From Mesobacterium_A hydrothermale (GTDB taxonomy: Bacteria > Pseudomonadota > Alphaproteobacteria > Rhodobacterales > Rhodobacteraceae): DNA of 64,000 nt. The position numbers and the translations under genes were made by a program. Positions within the stretch are counted from its first letter, which is position 1; each line of letters begins with the position of its first letter. Shown one piece after another: positions 6,479 through 15,013 of this stretch. The notes under the pieces were generated by a model. The model worked only from the letters and a program-made list of their open reading frames with translations, was not told the origin of the DNA and did no database searches. The stretch lies in NCBI RefSeq assembly GCF_035818635.1, contig NZ_JAYLLH010000002.1, positions 1-64,000 of the forward strand. The letters run 5' to 3'.

Positions 6479-8425
6479 TTACAGAAGGTCCGGCGGCGTG
6501 GCGGATTTTGCCAGCGTGCTCACGACTTCTGCGAGCGGTGTTACAGAGGTCTGCTTTTCGCCCAGGCGCCGCACCGTGACGGTGCGTTCCTCGACTTCGC
6601 GCGCGCCCACGGCCAGGATCACCGGCACCTTGGACAGCGAATGCTCGCGGACCTTGTAGTTGATCTTCTCGTTGCGAATATCCGCCTCTGCCCGGACGCC
6701 CGCGGCCTGAAGCTCTGCCACGATTTCGTGCACGTAGTCATCGGCCTCGGAAATGATCGAGGCGACGACCACCTGCCGCGGGGCCAGCCAGAACGGCAGC
6801 TTGCCGGCGTGTTCCTCGATCAGGATGCCGATGAAGCGTTCGAACGACCCCAGCGTCGCGCGGTGCAGCATGACCGGGCGGTGCTTGGCGCCATCGGGGC
6901 CGATGTAATTCGCGTCCAGCCGTTCGGGCAGCACGAAATCCACCTGGAAGGTGCCGCATTGCCAGACCCGGCCAATGGCGTCGGTCAGGCTGAATTCCAG
7001 CTTGGGACCATAGAACGCCCCTTCGCCGGGGTTCATGGTGGGCTCGATCCCGGCGGCGCGGGTGGCGTCCAGCAGGGCCTTTTCGGCCTTGTCCCAGACC
7101 TCGTCAGACCCGGCGCGGGTGTCCGGCCGGTCCGAAAACAGGATGTCGAACTTGTCAAAGCCCAGGTCGCGATAGATTTCCGACAGGAAATTGATGAAGC
7201 GCTGGCATTCCTCGGCGATCTGCGCCTCGGTTGCGAAAATATGCGCATCGTCCTGGGTAAACCCGCGCACCCGCATGATGCCATGCAGCGCGCCCGAGGG
7301 TTCATAACGCGCGCAGGATCCGAATTCGGCCATGCGCAGCGGCAGGTCGCGATAGGATTTCAGCCCGACCTTGAAGATCTCGACATGGCAGGGGCAGTTC
7401 ATCGGCTTCAGCGCGTTCACCGCCTTTTCGCGGGCGTGATCCTCGTCCACTTCGACGATGAACATGTTTTCCTGGTACTTTTCCCAGTGCCCGGATTTTT
7501 CCCACAGCTTGCGGTCGACGACCTGCGGGGTGTTGACCTCGACATAGCCGCCCTTGCGCTGCTGGCGGCGCATGTAGTCCTGCAACGTGGTGTAGATGGT
7601 CCAGCCGTTCGGGTGCCAGAAGATCTGGCCCGGCGCTTCTTCCTGCATGTGGAACAGGTCCATCTCGCGGCCCAGCTTGCGGTGGTCGCGCTTCGCGGCC
7701 TCTTCCAGCATGTGCAGGTGCGCCTTCAGCGCGTCCTTGTTCTGGAACGCCACGCCGTAGATCCGCTGCAACATCGCGCGGTTGCTGTCGCCGCGCCAAT
7801 AGGCACCGGCCACGCTCATCAGCTTGAACGCGTCGCCCGGAACCTGCCCGGTGTGCTGGAGATGCGGGCCGCGGCAAAGATCCTGCCAATGGCCGTGCCA
7901 GTACATGCGGATCGGCTGGTCGCCGGGGATCGCCTCGATCAGCTCCACCTTGTACGGTTCGCCGTTGGCTTCGTAATACTTGATCGCGCGGTCGCGCTCC
8001 CAGACCTCGGTGGTCACCGGGTCGCGGCGGTTGATGATCTCGCGCATCTTCTTTTCGATCTCGCCCAGATCTTCGGGCGTGAACGGTTCGGCGCGGTCGA
8101 AGTCATAGTACCAGCCGTTCTCGATCACCGGGCCGATCGTGACTTTCACGTCGGGCCAGATCTCTTGCACGGCACGGGCCATGATATGGGCCAGGTCGTG
8201 GCGGATCAGTTCCAGCGCCGGGGCCGAGTCGGCCATCGTGTTGATGGCGATTTCGGCATCGGCCTCGATCGGCCATTGCAGGTCCCAATGCGCGCCGTTC
8301 ACCTGCGCCGAGATCGCTTTCTTCGACAGGGATTTGGAAATCGACTCGGCCACCTCGGCCGGGGTCACGCCCTGGTCGTAGTCGCGTTTGTTGCCATCGG
8401 GGAAGGTCAGGGAAATCTGGCTCAT
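6479..8425 (-). CDS. thrS: Threonyl-tRNA synthetase
   Basis: A 648-residue class II aminoacyl-tRNA synthetase that charges tRNA-Thr. The order is TGS domain (about 1-61), second additional editing domain with HDLAHIMARA (near 77-86) and the CRGPHLQHTG zinc-type motif of the editing site, then the catalytic core with NCPCHVEIFK and the motif 2 stretch RMAEFGSCARYEPSGAL, ending in the anticodon-binding domain (about 545-640). The start at ATG 8425 gives MSQISLTFPDG, the standard TGS N-terminus. Divergent from an MFS gene. Length and motifs are complete. Confidence 0.97.
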   Translation of the reverse strand: MSQISLTFPDGNKRDYDQGVTPAEVAESISKSLSKKAISAQVNGAHWDLQWPIEADAEIAINTMADSAPALELIRHDLAHIMARAVQEIWPDVKVTIGPVIENGWYYDFDRAEPFTPEDLGEIEKKMREIINRRDPVTTEVWERDRAIKYYEANGEPYKVELIEAIPGDQPIRMYWHGHWQDLCRGPHLQHTGQVPGDAFKLMSVAGAYWRGDSNRAMLQRIYGVAFQNKDALKAHLHMLEEAAKRDHRKLGREMDLFHMQEEAPGQIFWHPNGWTIYTTLQDYMRRQQRKGGYVEVNTPQVVDRKLWEKSGHWEKYQENMFIVEVDEDHAREKAVNALKPMNCPCHVEIFKVGLKSYRDLPLRMAEFGSCARYEPSGALHGIMRVRGFTQDDAHIFATEAQIAEECQRFINFLSEIYRDLGFDKFDILFSDRPDTRAGSDEVWDKAEKALLDATRAAGIEPTMNPGEGAFYGPKLEFSLTDAIGRVWQCGTFQVDFVLPERLDANYIGPDGAKHRPVMLHRATLGSFERFIGILIEEHAGKLPFWLAPRQVVVASIISEADDYVHEIVAELQAAGVRAEADIRNEKINYKVREHSLSKVPVILAVGAREVEERTVTVRRLGEKQTSVTPLAEVVSTLAKSATPPDLL

Positions 8426-8583
8426 CGGCCCAGCTCCTCGTCGGTTTGGCGCCCACGGAACGCCCGGTTGCGGGTTATGTGTGCGCGCTATGTGGCCCTT
8501 GGGGCGCGGGGTGTCAAGCGCGGCGCATTGTCGGGCAGACACCCGCCGCAAGATCGGGCAGTCTGGCCACGAAAGGACCCCCC

Positions 8584-9825
8584 ATGCCGTCGCTTTCCAT
8601 CAGGCTTTTCGACACGTTGACCGGGCAGCGCGCGGAGGACGCGACAGAGGCGGAAAATGGCCTGCGCCACATGGTCTGCCTGTCGATGACCAAGGTGGCC
8701 GATGGGCTGATCGACCCCAAGCTGGTGCTCAGCTGGCTGTTTCATGCCCTTGGCGTGCCGCCCAGCCTGACCGCGCTGCTGGTTCCGATCCGCGAGGCCG
8801 GGGCGCTGTTGCCGCAACTGCTGCTGGCGGGCCTGTTGCGGCGGATGGTGCATCGCAAATGGGTCTGGGCACTGGGGGCGCTTGGGCAGGGGCTGTCGGC
8901 GGCGGTGATCGCCGCCTGCGTCCTGACGCTGGATGGTGTGGCCGCGGGCGGGACGATCTGTTGCGCGCTGGCGGTTCTGGCGATCTGCCGCGCCGCGTCC
9001 TCTGTCAGCTACAAGGATGTTCTGGGCAAGACCGTGGCCAAGGCCCGGCGCGGTGCGGTGACCGGCGTCGCGGGCTCTGCCTCGGCGTTGGCGGTGCTTG
9101 TCTATGCCGGTCTGATGCTGAGCGGACAGGTCCAAGGCGTGGTGCCGCTGGCCCTGGCGGTCGCGCTGGCGGCCCTGCTGTGGAGTGGCGCCGGCCTGCT
9201 GTTCGCCGGGCTGAAGGAAGACGCCAGCGCCCGCCACGACGCCGGCCCGCATATCGACCTGAGCCCGTTGCGCCAAGACGCGCAGTTTCGCCGCTATATC
9301 GCGGTGCGGGGGGCGCTGACGGCAACGGCGCTGGCACCGCCGTTCCTGGTCATGCTCAGCCCCGCAGGGGGGGCGCTGCAATCGCTGGGGGCGCTGGTGC
9401 TGGCCTCTGCCGCGGCGTCTTTCGTCAGTTCGTATTTCTGGGGGCGGCTGGCGGATCGGTCGGCGCGGCTGGTGTTGGCCGGGGCCGGGTTTTCCGGGGC
9501 TGTTGCATTGGCACTGGGCGCTTTGGCAGGGATCACCGGGCAAGTCTGGGCGCTGCCGGGGGTGCTGTTCATCCTGATGCTGGCCTATCACGGGGTGCGG
9601 CAGGGGCGGTCTGTCTACCTGGTCGACATGTCGCCCGCCGACAAGCGCGCCGATTACGCCGCGCTGGCCAACACCGTGATCGGAACCGTGCTGCTGCTGG
9701 TCGGTGCGCTGGGCGGCGGGCTGAGCCTGCTTGGCCCGGTGGAAACGCTGCTGAGCTATGCCGGGCTGTGCCTTTTGGGCGGGGTGCTGGCGCTGGGCTT
9801 GTCAGAGGTCGAGCGCGACGGCTGA
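8584..9825 (+). CDS. MFS transporter
   Basis: A 413-residue, about 11-12-span membrane protein of the major facilitator superfamily. Hydrophobic spans alternate with short loops; a charged central loop (about residues 205-228) divides two six-helix halves, and LADRSAR (about 288-294) resembles the conserved cytoplasmic loop 2/3 motif repeated in the second half. The N-terminal 35 residues are polar. Substrate cannot be told. The ATG at 8584 was taken rather than the earlier in-frame start that would overlap the thrS promoter region. Followed by repeat copy C. Confidence 0.8.
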   Translation: MPSLSIRLFDTLTGQRAEDATEAENGLRHMVCLSMTKVADGLIDPKLVLSWLFHALGVPPSLTALLVPIREAGALLPQLLLAGLLRRMVHRKWVWALGALGQGLSAAVIAACVLTLDGVAAGGTICCALAVLAICRAASSVSYKDVLGKTVAKARRGAVTGVAGSASALAVLVYAGLMLSGQVQGVVPLALAVALAALLWSGAGLLFAGLKEDASARHDAGPHIDLSPLRQDAQFRRYIAVRGALTATALAPPFLVMLSPAGGALQSLGALVLASAAASFVSSYFWGRLADRSARLVLAGAGFSGAVALALGALAGITGQVWALPGVLFILMLAYHGVRQGRSVYLVDMSPADKRADYAALANTVIGTVLLLVGALGGGLSLLGPVETLLSYAGLCLLGGVLALGLSEVERDG

Positions 9826-9830
9826 GCGGG

Positions 9831-9900
9831 GCAGGGGGCGCTGCCCCCTCTTGGCCTTTGGCCAATTCACCCCTGGAGTATTTTTGGAAAGATGAAAGGG
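9831..9900 (+). repeat. Intergenic hairpin-plus-tail repeat, copy C
   Basis: Immediately after the MFS stop: hairpin AGGGGGC-GCT-GCCCCCT (9833-9849), second hairpin TTGGCC-TTT-GGCCAA (9851-9865), then tail CCTGGAGTATTTTTGGAAAG (from 9872) and ATGAAAGG. Both hairpins are perfect with 3-base loops. The T-rich tail could act as a terminator. Confidence 0.65.
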
Positions 9901-9953
9901 GCGTGCTGACGCTGGACGGCGCCAGGTTTCGCGCATAGCGTGTCGTCGGCGGG

Positions 9954-10856
9954 GTGGCAGCGGGATGGAGCGGCGTGGACGAAGACCTGTTTTCGCAGTT
10001 GGCCGAGGTTCTGGTCCGGCGTGACCTTGGCAGCCGGTTGGGGCGGCTGTTTACGCCGGAGGTTGCCGTTTGGTGGCCGTTCGGCCAGGCCGAGGGAGTG
10101 GGCGCCGCCGAAATGGCGCTGTTGCCGCTGAGCCTGGCGTTGCCGAGGGTGCAGGTCAGGGGGGAGGATCTGATCAGCGACGGCAGCGGGCTGGCCGCCG
10201 CGCGCCTGGTGCTGAGTGCGCCAGCGGTTGCGCCCGGTGTTCTGGGCGCCGGCGCCGGCGCGGTGCGGTTTCGCGTTATGGCGGAACTGGACCTGCGCGG
10301 CGGCCGGGTCGCGCGCGCGGTGCTGATCCCGGACAGCGGCGCGGTGCTGACACAGGCGGGGCAGGTGACGCGGGCCTGGGCGGTCGGGCGCGCTGTCCGG
10401 GCTTTGCCCACGCCGGCGGCCTGTCGCGGCGACAGCGGCCATTGGGCCCGGGCCTGGGGCGATCTGCTGGAGGGCGCGATGCGCGGCGGGTTTTCAGCCT
10501 TTGCCCGGCAATACGACCCCGCGGCGCAGATCGACTGGCCGGGCGGGACGGTCGCCCATGGCCCCGCGGCGGCGGACGCGCTGTGGCTGGGGTTGCGCGG
10601 GGCGTTTCCTTCGGCCCGCTTCACGCTGCATCACCGCCTGGGTCGGGCCGATGCGTTGATGCCGCCGCGCGCGTCTGTGCGCTGGCGGCTGGTTGGGCGG
10701 CATGACGGTTGGGGGCCGTTCGGGGCGCCCAGCGGCGCCGAGGTCACGCTGGACGGGATCAGCATGGTGGAATTCGGCCCCGAAGGCATCCGGCGCGAAT
10801 GGACCGTCTACGACGAGGCCGCGATCTGGGCGCAGATCGGCGCAGGCCGAAGCTGA
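9954..10856 (+). CDS. SnoaL/NTF2-like protein with two tandem domains
   Basis: A protein of up to 300 residues with two related halves (about 8-150 and 155-295), each with the NTF2-like cone-fold pattern. The second half ends VEFGPEGIRREWTVYDEAAIWAQI, which is typical of SnoaL-like ester cyclase/hydrolase relatives; RQYDPAAQIDWPGG in its first strand is the usual Tyr/Trp-rich opening. No catalytic residues can be assigned. The start is uncertain: GTG at 9954 gives MAAGW, and GTG at 9975 is equally possible; neither has a strong ribosome site. Confidence 0.65.
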   Translation: MAAGWSGVDEDLFSQLAEVLVRRDLGSRLGRLFTPEVAVWWPFGQAEGVGAAEMALLPLSLALPRVQVRGEDLISDGSGLAAARLVLSAPAVAPGVLGAGAGAVRFRVMAELDLRGGRVARAVLIPDSGAVLTQAGQVTRAWAVGRAVRALPTPAACRGDSGHWARAWGDLLEGAMRGGFSAFARQYDPAAQIDWPGGTVAHGPAAADALWLGLRGAFPSARFTLHHRLGRADALMPPRASVRWRLVGRHDGWGPFGAPSGAEVTLDGISMVEFGPEGIRREWTVYDEAAIWAQIGAGRS

Positions 10857-10931
10857 GCCCTTTCCAATCCGGACGGCTCTGCTAACGTGGGGCAAAACAA
10901 CACGAACGACACGGTTGGGGGCAGTCCGTCA

Positions 10932-11642
10932 ATGCGGGAACCCGTGGTTTTCCTTCCAGGCTTCATGTGCGATACGCGCGCGTTCGCGGTGCAGTCCGGT
11001 GCCATCGGTCTGAGCCGTCCGGTGATGTTCATGCCGCTGTCGGAAGGCGAGCGTCTGGAGGGGATGGCGTCGGAGATCCTGGTCCACGCGCCGGCGAAAT
11101 TCGCGTTGGTGGGCCATGACCTGGGCGGCATGGTGGCAATCGAGGTGATGCGCCGTGCCCCCGAACGGGTGACGCGGCTGGCGCTGATCGCCAGTTCGGC
11201 TCAGGCCGAAACACCCAAGGATGCCGCCGCCCGCGATCCGCAGATGATCCGCGTCAAGGCCGGGCGGCTGGACGCGGTCATGCGCGACGAGGTGATTCCG
11301 CCGCAGATCGCGCAGGGCCCGCACCGGCTTGCCGTGGCCGGTTTGATGGCCGACATGGCGCGGGCGCTCGGGCCGCAGGTTTTCCAGCGCCAGTCCCGTG
11401 CCTTGCAGCGGCGTCAGGATCAGCAATCCACGCTGCGCCGGATCCATGTGCCGACGCTGATCCTGTGCGGGGCGCGCGACAGCCTGACCCCGGTCAAGCG
11501 CCAGCAATTCCTGGCCGAGATGATCCCGGGCGCGGCGCTGACTGTTCTGGATGAGGCTGGCCACGTGCCGATGCTGGAAAAACCCCAGGAAACGACCGCC
11601 GCGCTGGACGCATGGCTGGGCGCGCCGCTGGTGCTGGGTTAA
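10932..11642 (+). CDS. Alpha/beta hydrolase with Asp at the nucleophile position
   Basis: A 236-residue alpha/beta hydrolase. The oxyanion segment VVFLPGFMCD (4-13), the nucleophile elbow VGHDLGG (near 59-65), the acid Asp in GARDSLTP and the catalytic His in AGHVPML are all in order. The elbow carries Asp rather than the Ser of most close relatives (GHSLGG), as in haloalkane dehalogenases and epoxide hydrolases. Start: ATG 10932; an upstream in-frame GTG (10887) would add 15 residues that do not look homologous. Its stop overlaps that of the convergent GPx gene: TTAA at 11639-11642 contains both stop codons. Confidence 0.85.
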   Translation: MREPVVFLPGFMCDTRAFAVQSGAIGLSRPVMFMPLSEGERLEGMASEILVHAPAKFALVGHDLGGMVAIEVMRRAPERVTRLALIASSAQAETPKDAAARDPQMIRVKAGRLDAVMRDEVIPPQIAQGPHRLAVAGLMADMARALGPQVFQRQSRALQRRQDQQSTLRRIHVPTLILCGARDSLTPVKRQQFLAEMIPGAALTVLDEAGHVPMLEKPQETTAALDAWLGAPLVLG

Positions 11643-12172
11643 CCCTTGGCCGCGGCCAGCAGGCTGTCCACCGCGCGGGTGATCGGGCGTGACATCGGCC
11701 GCGTGGTCGACCCCCAGGTGCCGGCCACCGTGCCATCGGGCGCAATCAACACCTTGTTGAAGTTCCACGTCGGTTCGAACCCGGTCTGAGCCTTGACCCA
11801 TTTGTAGAAGTCATGCGCCTGCGCGCCCTTGACATGGGTGATGTCGGTCATCGGCAGGGTCAGGCCGAAATTGACCTCGCAGAAATCCTTGACCGCGTCG
11901 GCGGTCTTCAGTTCCTGCCGGAAATCGTTCGACGGCACTGCAAGGACAACAAGGCCCTTGTCTCGATACGTATCGTATAGCGCCTGCAGGCCATCGTATT
12001 GCGGGGTGAATCCGCAGCGCGACGCTGTGTTGACCACCAGCACCGGCTGGCCTGTCCAATCCTTCAGGTCGATCGTGCCCCCGTCGATATTGGCAAAGGT
12101 AAAGCCGGGCGCGGCCAGCGCGGCGACTGGCGCCAGGACAAGGGCCAGGCATAGCGAAAGAATACGAAACAT
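11639..12172 (-). CDS. Glutathione peroxidase-family protein, exported
   Basis: A 177-residue thioredoxin-fold peroxidase. Residues 1-21 form a signal peptide (ending ALAA), so it acts in the periplasm. The active-site block NTASRCGFTPQY contains the peroxidatic Cys53 (Cys, not selenocysteine) and WNFNK holds the conserved Trp and Asn. The usual Gln-containing block is VPSNDF here, lacking the tetrad Gln and the resolving Cys of thioredoxin-type members. ATG 12172 chosen; GTG one codon upstream is possible, with GGAGG 5-8 bases before. Likely reduces hydroperoxides. Confidence 0.88.
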   Translation of the reverse strand: MFRILSLCLALVLAPVAALAAPGFTFANIDGGTIDLKDWTGQPVLVVNTASRCGFTPQYDGLQALYDTYRDKGLVVLAVPSNDFRQELKTADAVKDFCEVNFGLTLPMTDITHVKGAQAHDFYKWVKAQTGFEPTWNFNKVLIAPDGTVAGTWGSTTRPMSRPITRAVDSLLAAAKG

Positions 12173-12277
12173 CACGGGAACCTCCGGTCATTTGCGCGAA
12201 AAGCTAGGGGATGGTGGTCAAAGTCAACGGTAGGGCGTGGGTTGGGCCATCACAAGCCTGCGATCCCGCGCCATTCC

Positions 12278-12310
12278 GGGGGATTGCTGGGGGATTGCTG
12301 GGGGATTGCG
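12278..12310. repeat. Three 11-bp tandem repeats
   Basis: GGGGGATTGCT occurs exactly at 12278-12288 and 12289-12299, and with a final G at 12300-12310. It lies in the divergent promoter region between the GPx gene and the DksA-like gene, 48 bp before the latter. Eleven bases is one helical turn, so the units face the same side. Confidence 0.8.
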
Positions 12311-12357
12311 GAATTTCCACGCTGTCCTAGACTAGGCCCGGCAGACGGAGGTGCAAA

Positions 12358-12627
12358 ATGGCCGGTGGATGGGCCCGCGATGGTGCGGTCAGCGAGCAGA
12401 TCGAAGCGTCGATTTCGGATGGACTGGCGCGGATGAAAACGCGTCGGGGGCCGGTGGGTGACAGCCTGACCCATTGCGCGGAATGCGACGAAGAAATCCC
12501 CGAAGCGCGGAGGAGGGCAATCCCCGGCGTGAAACTCTGTATCGACTGTATGCAAGACCGCGACAGCGCCTATCAGGCGCGCGGTGGTATCAATCGGCGC
12601 GGGTCCAAGGACAGCCAGTTGAAATAG
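12358..12627 (+). CDS. DksA/TraR-type zinc-finger protein
   Basis: An 89-residue protein with the C4 zinc finger C40-x2-C43 ... C61-x2-C64 in HCAECDEEIP and KLCIDCMQ. The N-terminal 35 residues are a short helical arm, shorter than DksA itself (about 150 residues), so it is like the TraR/YbiI group. Such proteins bind the RNA polymerase secondary channel; whether this one does is unknown, as the acidic tip residues cannot be assigned with certainty. A hairpin follows the gene. Confidence 0.82.
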   Translation: MAGGWARDGAVSEQIEASISDGLARMKTRRGPVGDSLTHCAECDEEIPEARRRAIPGVKLCIDCMQDRDSAYQARGGINRRGSKDSQLK

Positions 12628-12630
12628 CAA

Positions 12631-12664
12631 AAGCGCGCCGCTCCGGTCAGAAAACAGCGCGCTT
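12631..12664. terminator. Hairpin between convergent genes
   Basis: AAGCGCGC (12631-12638) pairs with GCGCGCTT (12657-12664) around an 18-base loop, 4 bases after the DksA-like stop and 31 before the next convergent gene end. No T-run is seen, so it is only a possible bidirectional terminator. Confidence 0.35.
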
Positions 12665-12694
12665 CGGCAGAGATAGACGGTTTCGGGCGCGAGA

Positions 12695-13078
12695 TCAGGC
12701 CGGGACCACGAATTGCCGGTCCTTGCGAGGTTCCGTGCCCGACCAGTTGCGTGGCCCATTGTCTGCACCGAAACTCAGACAGTCCTTTGTCCAATAATCA
12801 AAAATCGCGTCGAACCCGTCATCGCCGTCGCGCAACACGCGCCAGCCCGACGCCTCTAACTGGCCGCGCAAACCGGCGAAGGCGGTCGAGTCTTTCTCGG
12901 CTACCGGAAATGGTTTTCCCAACGACAACTCTCGCAACAACCGAACAGGTGCGAACCGCATTCGGTCCGGTGTGATGAAATGTTGGCTCTGGCGCAGCAC
13001 GCGCGCAGCGTCGTCTGGCTGGGTGAAGCGAAGCATGTTGAACCGCTCCCAGCCCAGGATCAGCATCGCGGGGGTCAT
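12695..13078 (-). CDS. Conserved hypothetical protein coupled to pepF
   Basis: A 127-residue soluble protein I do not recognise. It is rich in Arg and Asp, with ILGWERFNMLRFTQPDD near the N-terminus and a Trp/Asp-rich C-terminal half (DAIFDYWTKDCLSFG). No signal peptide, membrane span or catalytic motif is visible. Its ATG overlaps the pepF stop by 4 bp (ATGA), so it is translated with pepF. An internal Met (residue 15) is an alternative start. Confidence 0.6.
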   Translation of the reverse strand: MTPAMLILGWERFNMLRFTQPDDAARVLRQSQHFITPDRMRFAPVRLLRELSLGKPFPVAEKDSTAFAGLRGQLEASGWRVLRDGDDGFDAIFDYWTKDCLSFGADNGPRNWSGTEPRKDRQFVVPA

Positions 13079-14901
13079 GCCTCCATCGCCTCCAGATCGT
13101 CGATGAACCCTTCGATCATCGACAGGCCCTTGTCCCAGAAGCTCGGGTCGCTGGCATCCAGCCCGAACGGCGCCAGCAGGTCCTTGTGGTGTTTCGAGCC
13201 GCCGGCCTTCAGCATGTCGAAATACTTGTCCTGGAAGCCGTCGGGGTTTTCTTCGTAGACCGCGTAAAGCGCGTTCACCAGCCCGTCGCCAAAGGCGTAG
13301 GCATAGACGTAGAACGGCGAATGCACGAAATGCGGGATGTAGGCCCAGAAGGTCTCATACCCGTCCATGAAATCAAAGGCCCCGCCCAGCGATTCGGCCT
13401 GCACCGACATCCACAGCGCGTTGATATCCTCGGGGGTCAGTTCGCCGCCGCGCCGCGCTGCGTGCAGCTTGCACTCGAAGTCATAGAACGCGATCTGGCG
13501 CACGACCGTGTTGATCATGTCCTCGACCTTGCCGGCCAGCATCACCTTGCGTTCGGCCTGATCCTTTGCACCTTCCAGCATCTTGCGGAAGGTCAGCATT
13601 TCGCCAAACACCGATGCCGTTTCCGCCAGAGTCAGCGGGGTCGAGGCCAGCATCTCGCCTTGCCCCGCCGCCAGCACCTGGTGCACGCCGTGGCCCAGTT
13701 CATGCGCCAGGGTCATCACGTCGCGCGGTTTGCCCAGGTAGTTCAGCATCACATAGGGGTGCACGTCGGTGACCGTCGGGTGGGCAAAGGCACCGGGCGC
13801 CTTGCCGGGTTTGACGGCGGCATCAATCCAGCCCTTGTCAAAAAACGGCTGGGCAATCTCGCCCATGCGCGGGTCAAAGGCATTGTAGGCGTCCATCACC
13901 ACCTGCCGGGCCTCGTCCCACCCCACGGTGCGGGTGGATTCCATCGGCAGCGGCGCGTTGCGGTCCCAGACCTGCATCCGGTCCAGCCCCAACCACTTGC
14001 GCTTCAGCTCGTAATACCGATGGCTCAGGCGCGGATAGGCGGCAACCACCGCGTCGCGCAGCGCCTCGACCACCTCGGGTTCGACATCGTTCGACAGGTG
14101 GCGCGCGGTCTGGGCCGTGGGCATCTTGCGCCAGCGGTCCATGATTTCCTTTTCCTTGGCCTGGGTGTTGTGCACCCGGGCAAAGATCTTGATGTTCTCG
14201 CCAAACACACGCGCCAGTTCATGCGCCGCCGCCTCGCGCTTGCTGCGGTCCTGTTCGGTCAGCAGGTTCAGCGTGCCCTCGATGGTCAGTTCTTCGCCGT
14301 CCACTTCAAAGGACAGCCCGGCGATGGTTTCGTCGAACAGCCGTTCCCAGGCATCGCCCACCACGCCCAGGTCGTGCAGGAATTTTTCCATCTCGTCGGA
14401 CAACTGATAGGGTTTCATCGCACGGATGCGGTCGAACGCAGGCTTGTAGCGGCCCAGTTCGGCATCGCTGGCGAACAGCGCGTCCAGGTGGGCATCGTCC
14501 AGACGGTTCAGTTCCAGCGTGAAGAACACCAGCGGCGTGGTATAGTTGGTGATCTTTTCCTGACAATCCGACAGGAATTTCGTGCGCTCCGGGTCCACCG
14601 TCAGCTGGTAATAGCGCAGCCCGGCAAAGGACATCATCCGCCCGGCAATCGCCTCGATCTTTTCATGGCGCTGAATGCAGGTCAGGAACCCGGCCGCGTC
14701 CAGCGTCCCCAGCTTGTCTTCGTAGTCCGCGGCAAAGCTGGCGCAGGCGCTTTCCAGCCAGTCCAGGTCGCGTTTCACCTCGGGGGCGTCGGGCGCTGCA
14801 TACAGGTCGGTCAGGTCCCATTCGGGCAGATCGCCCAAGGACTTGCCCCCGGCATTGGCATGGGCGTCGAAGACGGGGGTGAAGCGGGGCGAATGTGTCA
14901 T
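13075..14901 (-). CDS. pepF: Oligoendopeptidase F family metallopeptidase (M3)
   Basis: A 608-residue M3B zinc peptidase that cleaves short oligopeptides in the cytosol. The zinc motif HELGH lies in MTLAHELGHGVHQVLA (about residue 400), with the downstream Glu in TLAETASVFGE as third ligand. The length (about 600) is normal for the family. ATG 14901 gives MTHSPRFTPVFDAH, a standard start; the open frame continues 60 bases further upstream without support. Confidence 0.95.
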   Translation of the reverse strand: MTHSPRFTPVFDAHANAGGKSLGDLPEWDLTDLYAAPDAPEVKRDLDWLESACASFAADYEDKLGTLDAAGFLTCIQRHEKIEAIAGRMMSFAGLRYYQLTVDPERTKFLSDCQEKITNYTTPLVFFTLELNRLDDAHLDALFASDAELGRYKPAFDRIRAMKPYQLSDEMEKFLHDLGVVGDAWERLFDETIAGLSFEVDGEELTIEGTLNLLTEQDRSKREAAAHELARVFGENIKIFARVHNTQAKEKEIMDRWRKMPTAQTARHLSNDVEPEVVEALRDAVVAAYPRLSHRYYELKRKWLGLDRMQVWDRNAPLPMESTRTVGWDEARQVVMDAYNAFDPRMGEIAQPFFDKGWIDAAVKPGKAPGAFAHPTVTDVHPYVMLNYLGKPRDVMTLAHELGHGVHQVLAAGQGEMLASTPLTLAETASVFGEMLTFRKMLEGAKDQAERKVMLAGKVEDMINTVVRQIAFYDFECKLHAARRGGELTPEDINALWMSVQAESLGGAFDFMDGYETFWAYIPHFVHSPFYVYAYAFGDGLVNALYAVYEENPDGFQDKYFDMLKAGGSKHHKDLLAPFGLDASDPSFWDKGLSMIEGFIDDLEAMEA

Positions 14902-15013
14902 GGGGGCCTCTTTGTTCTGCGTGTTGCCCAACAGATAGGGGCGCGGGTGCCGGGAAGGCAAGGCGCGGCGACGGAAACGGCGGGAAAATGAGGCGCCTCA
15001 GGGCGCGGCGGCC

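Noticed and set aside
6455..8620. 721-codon + strand frame opposite thrS
   Set aside because: Antisense shadow of thrS, rich in His/Arg/Asp/Val with no family features.
12631..12664. Hairpin considered as a strong terminator
   Set aside because: Stem is good but neither strand has a T-run; kept only as a low-confidence element.
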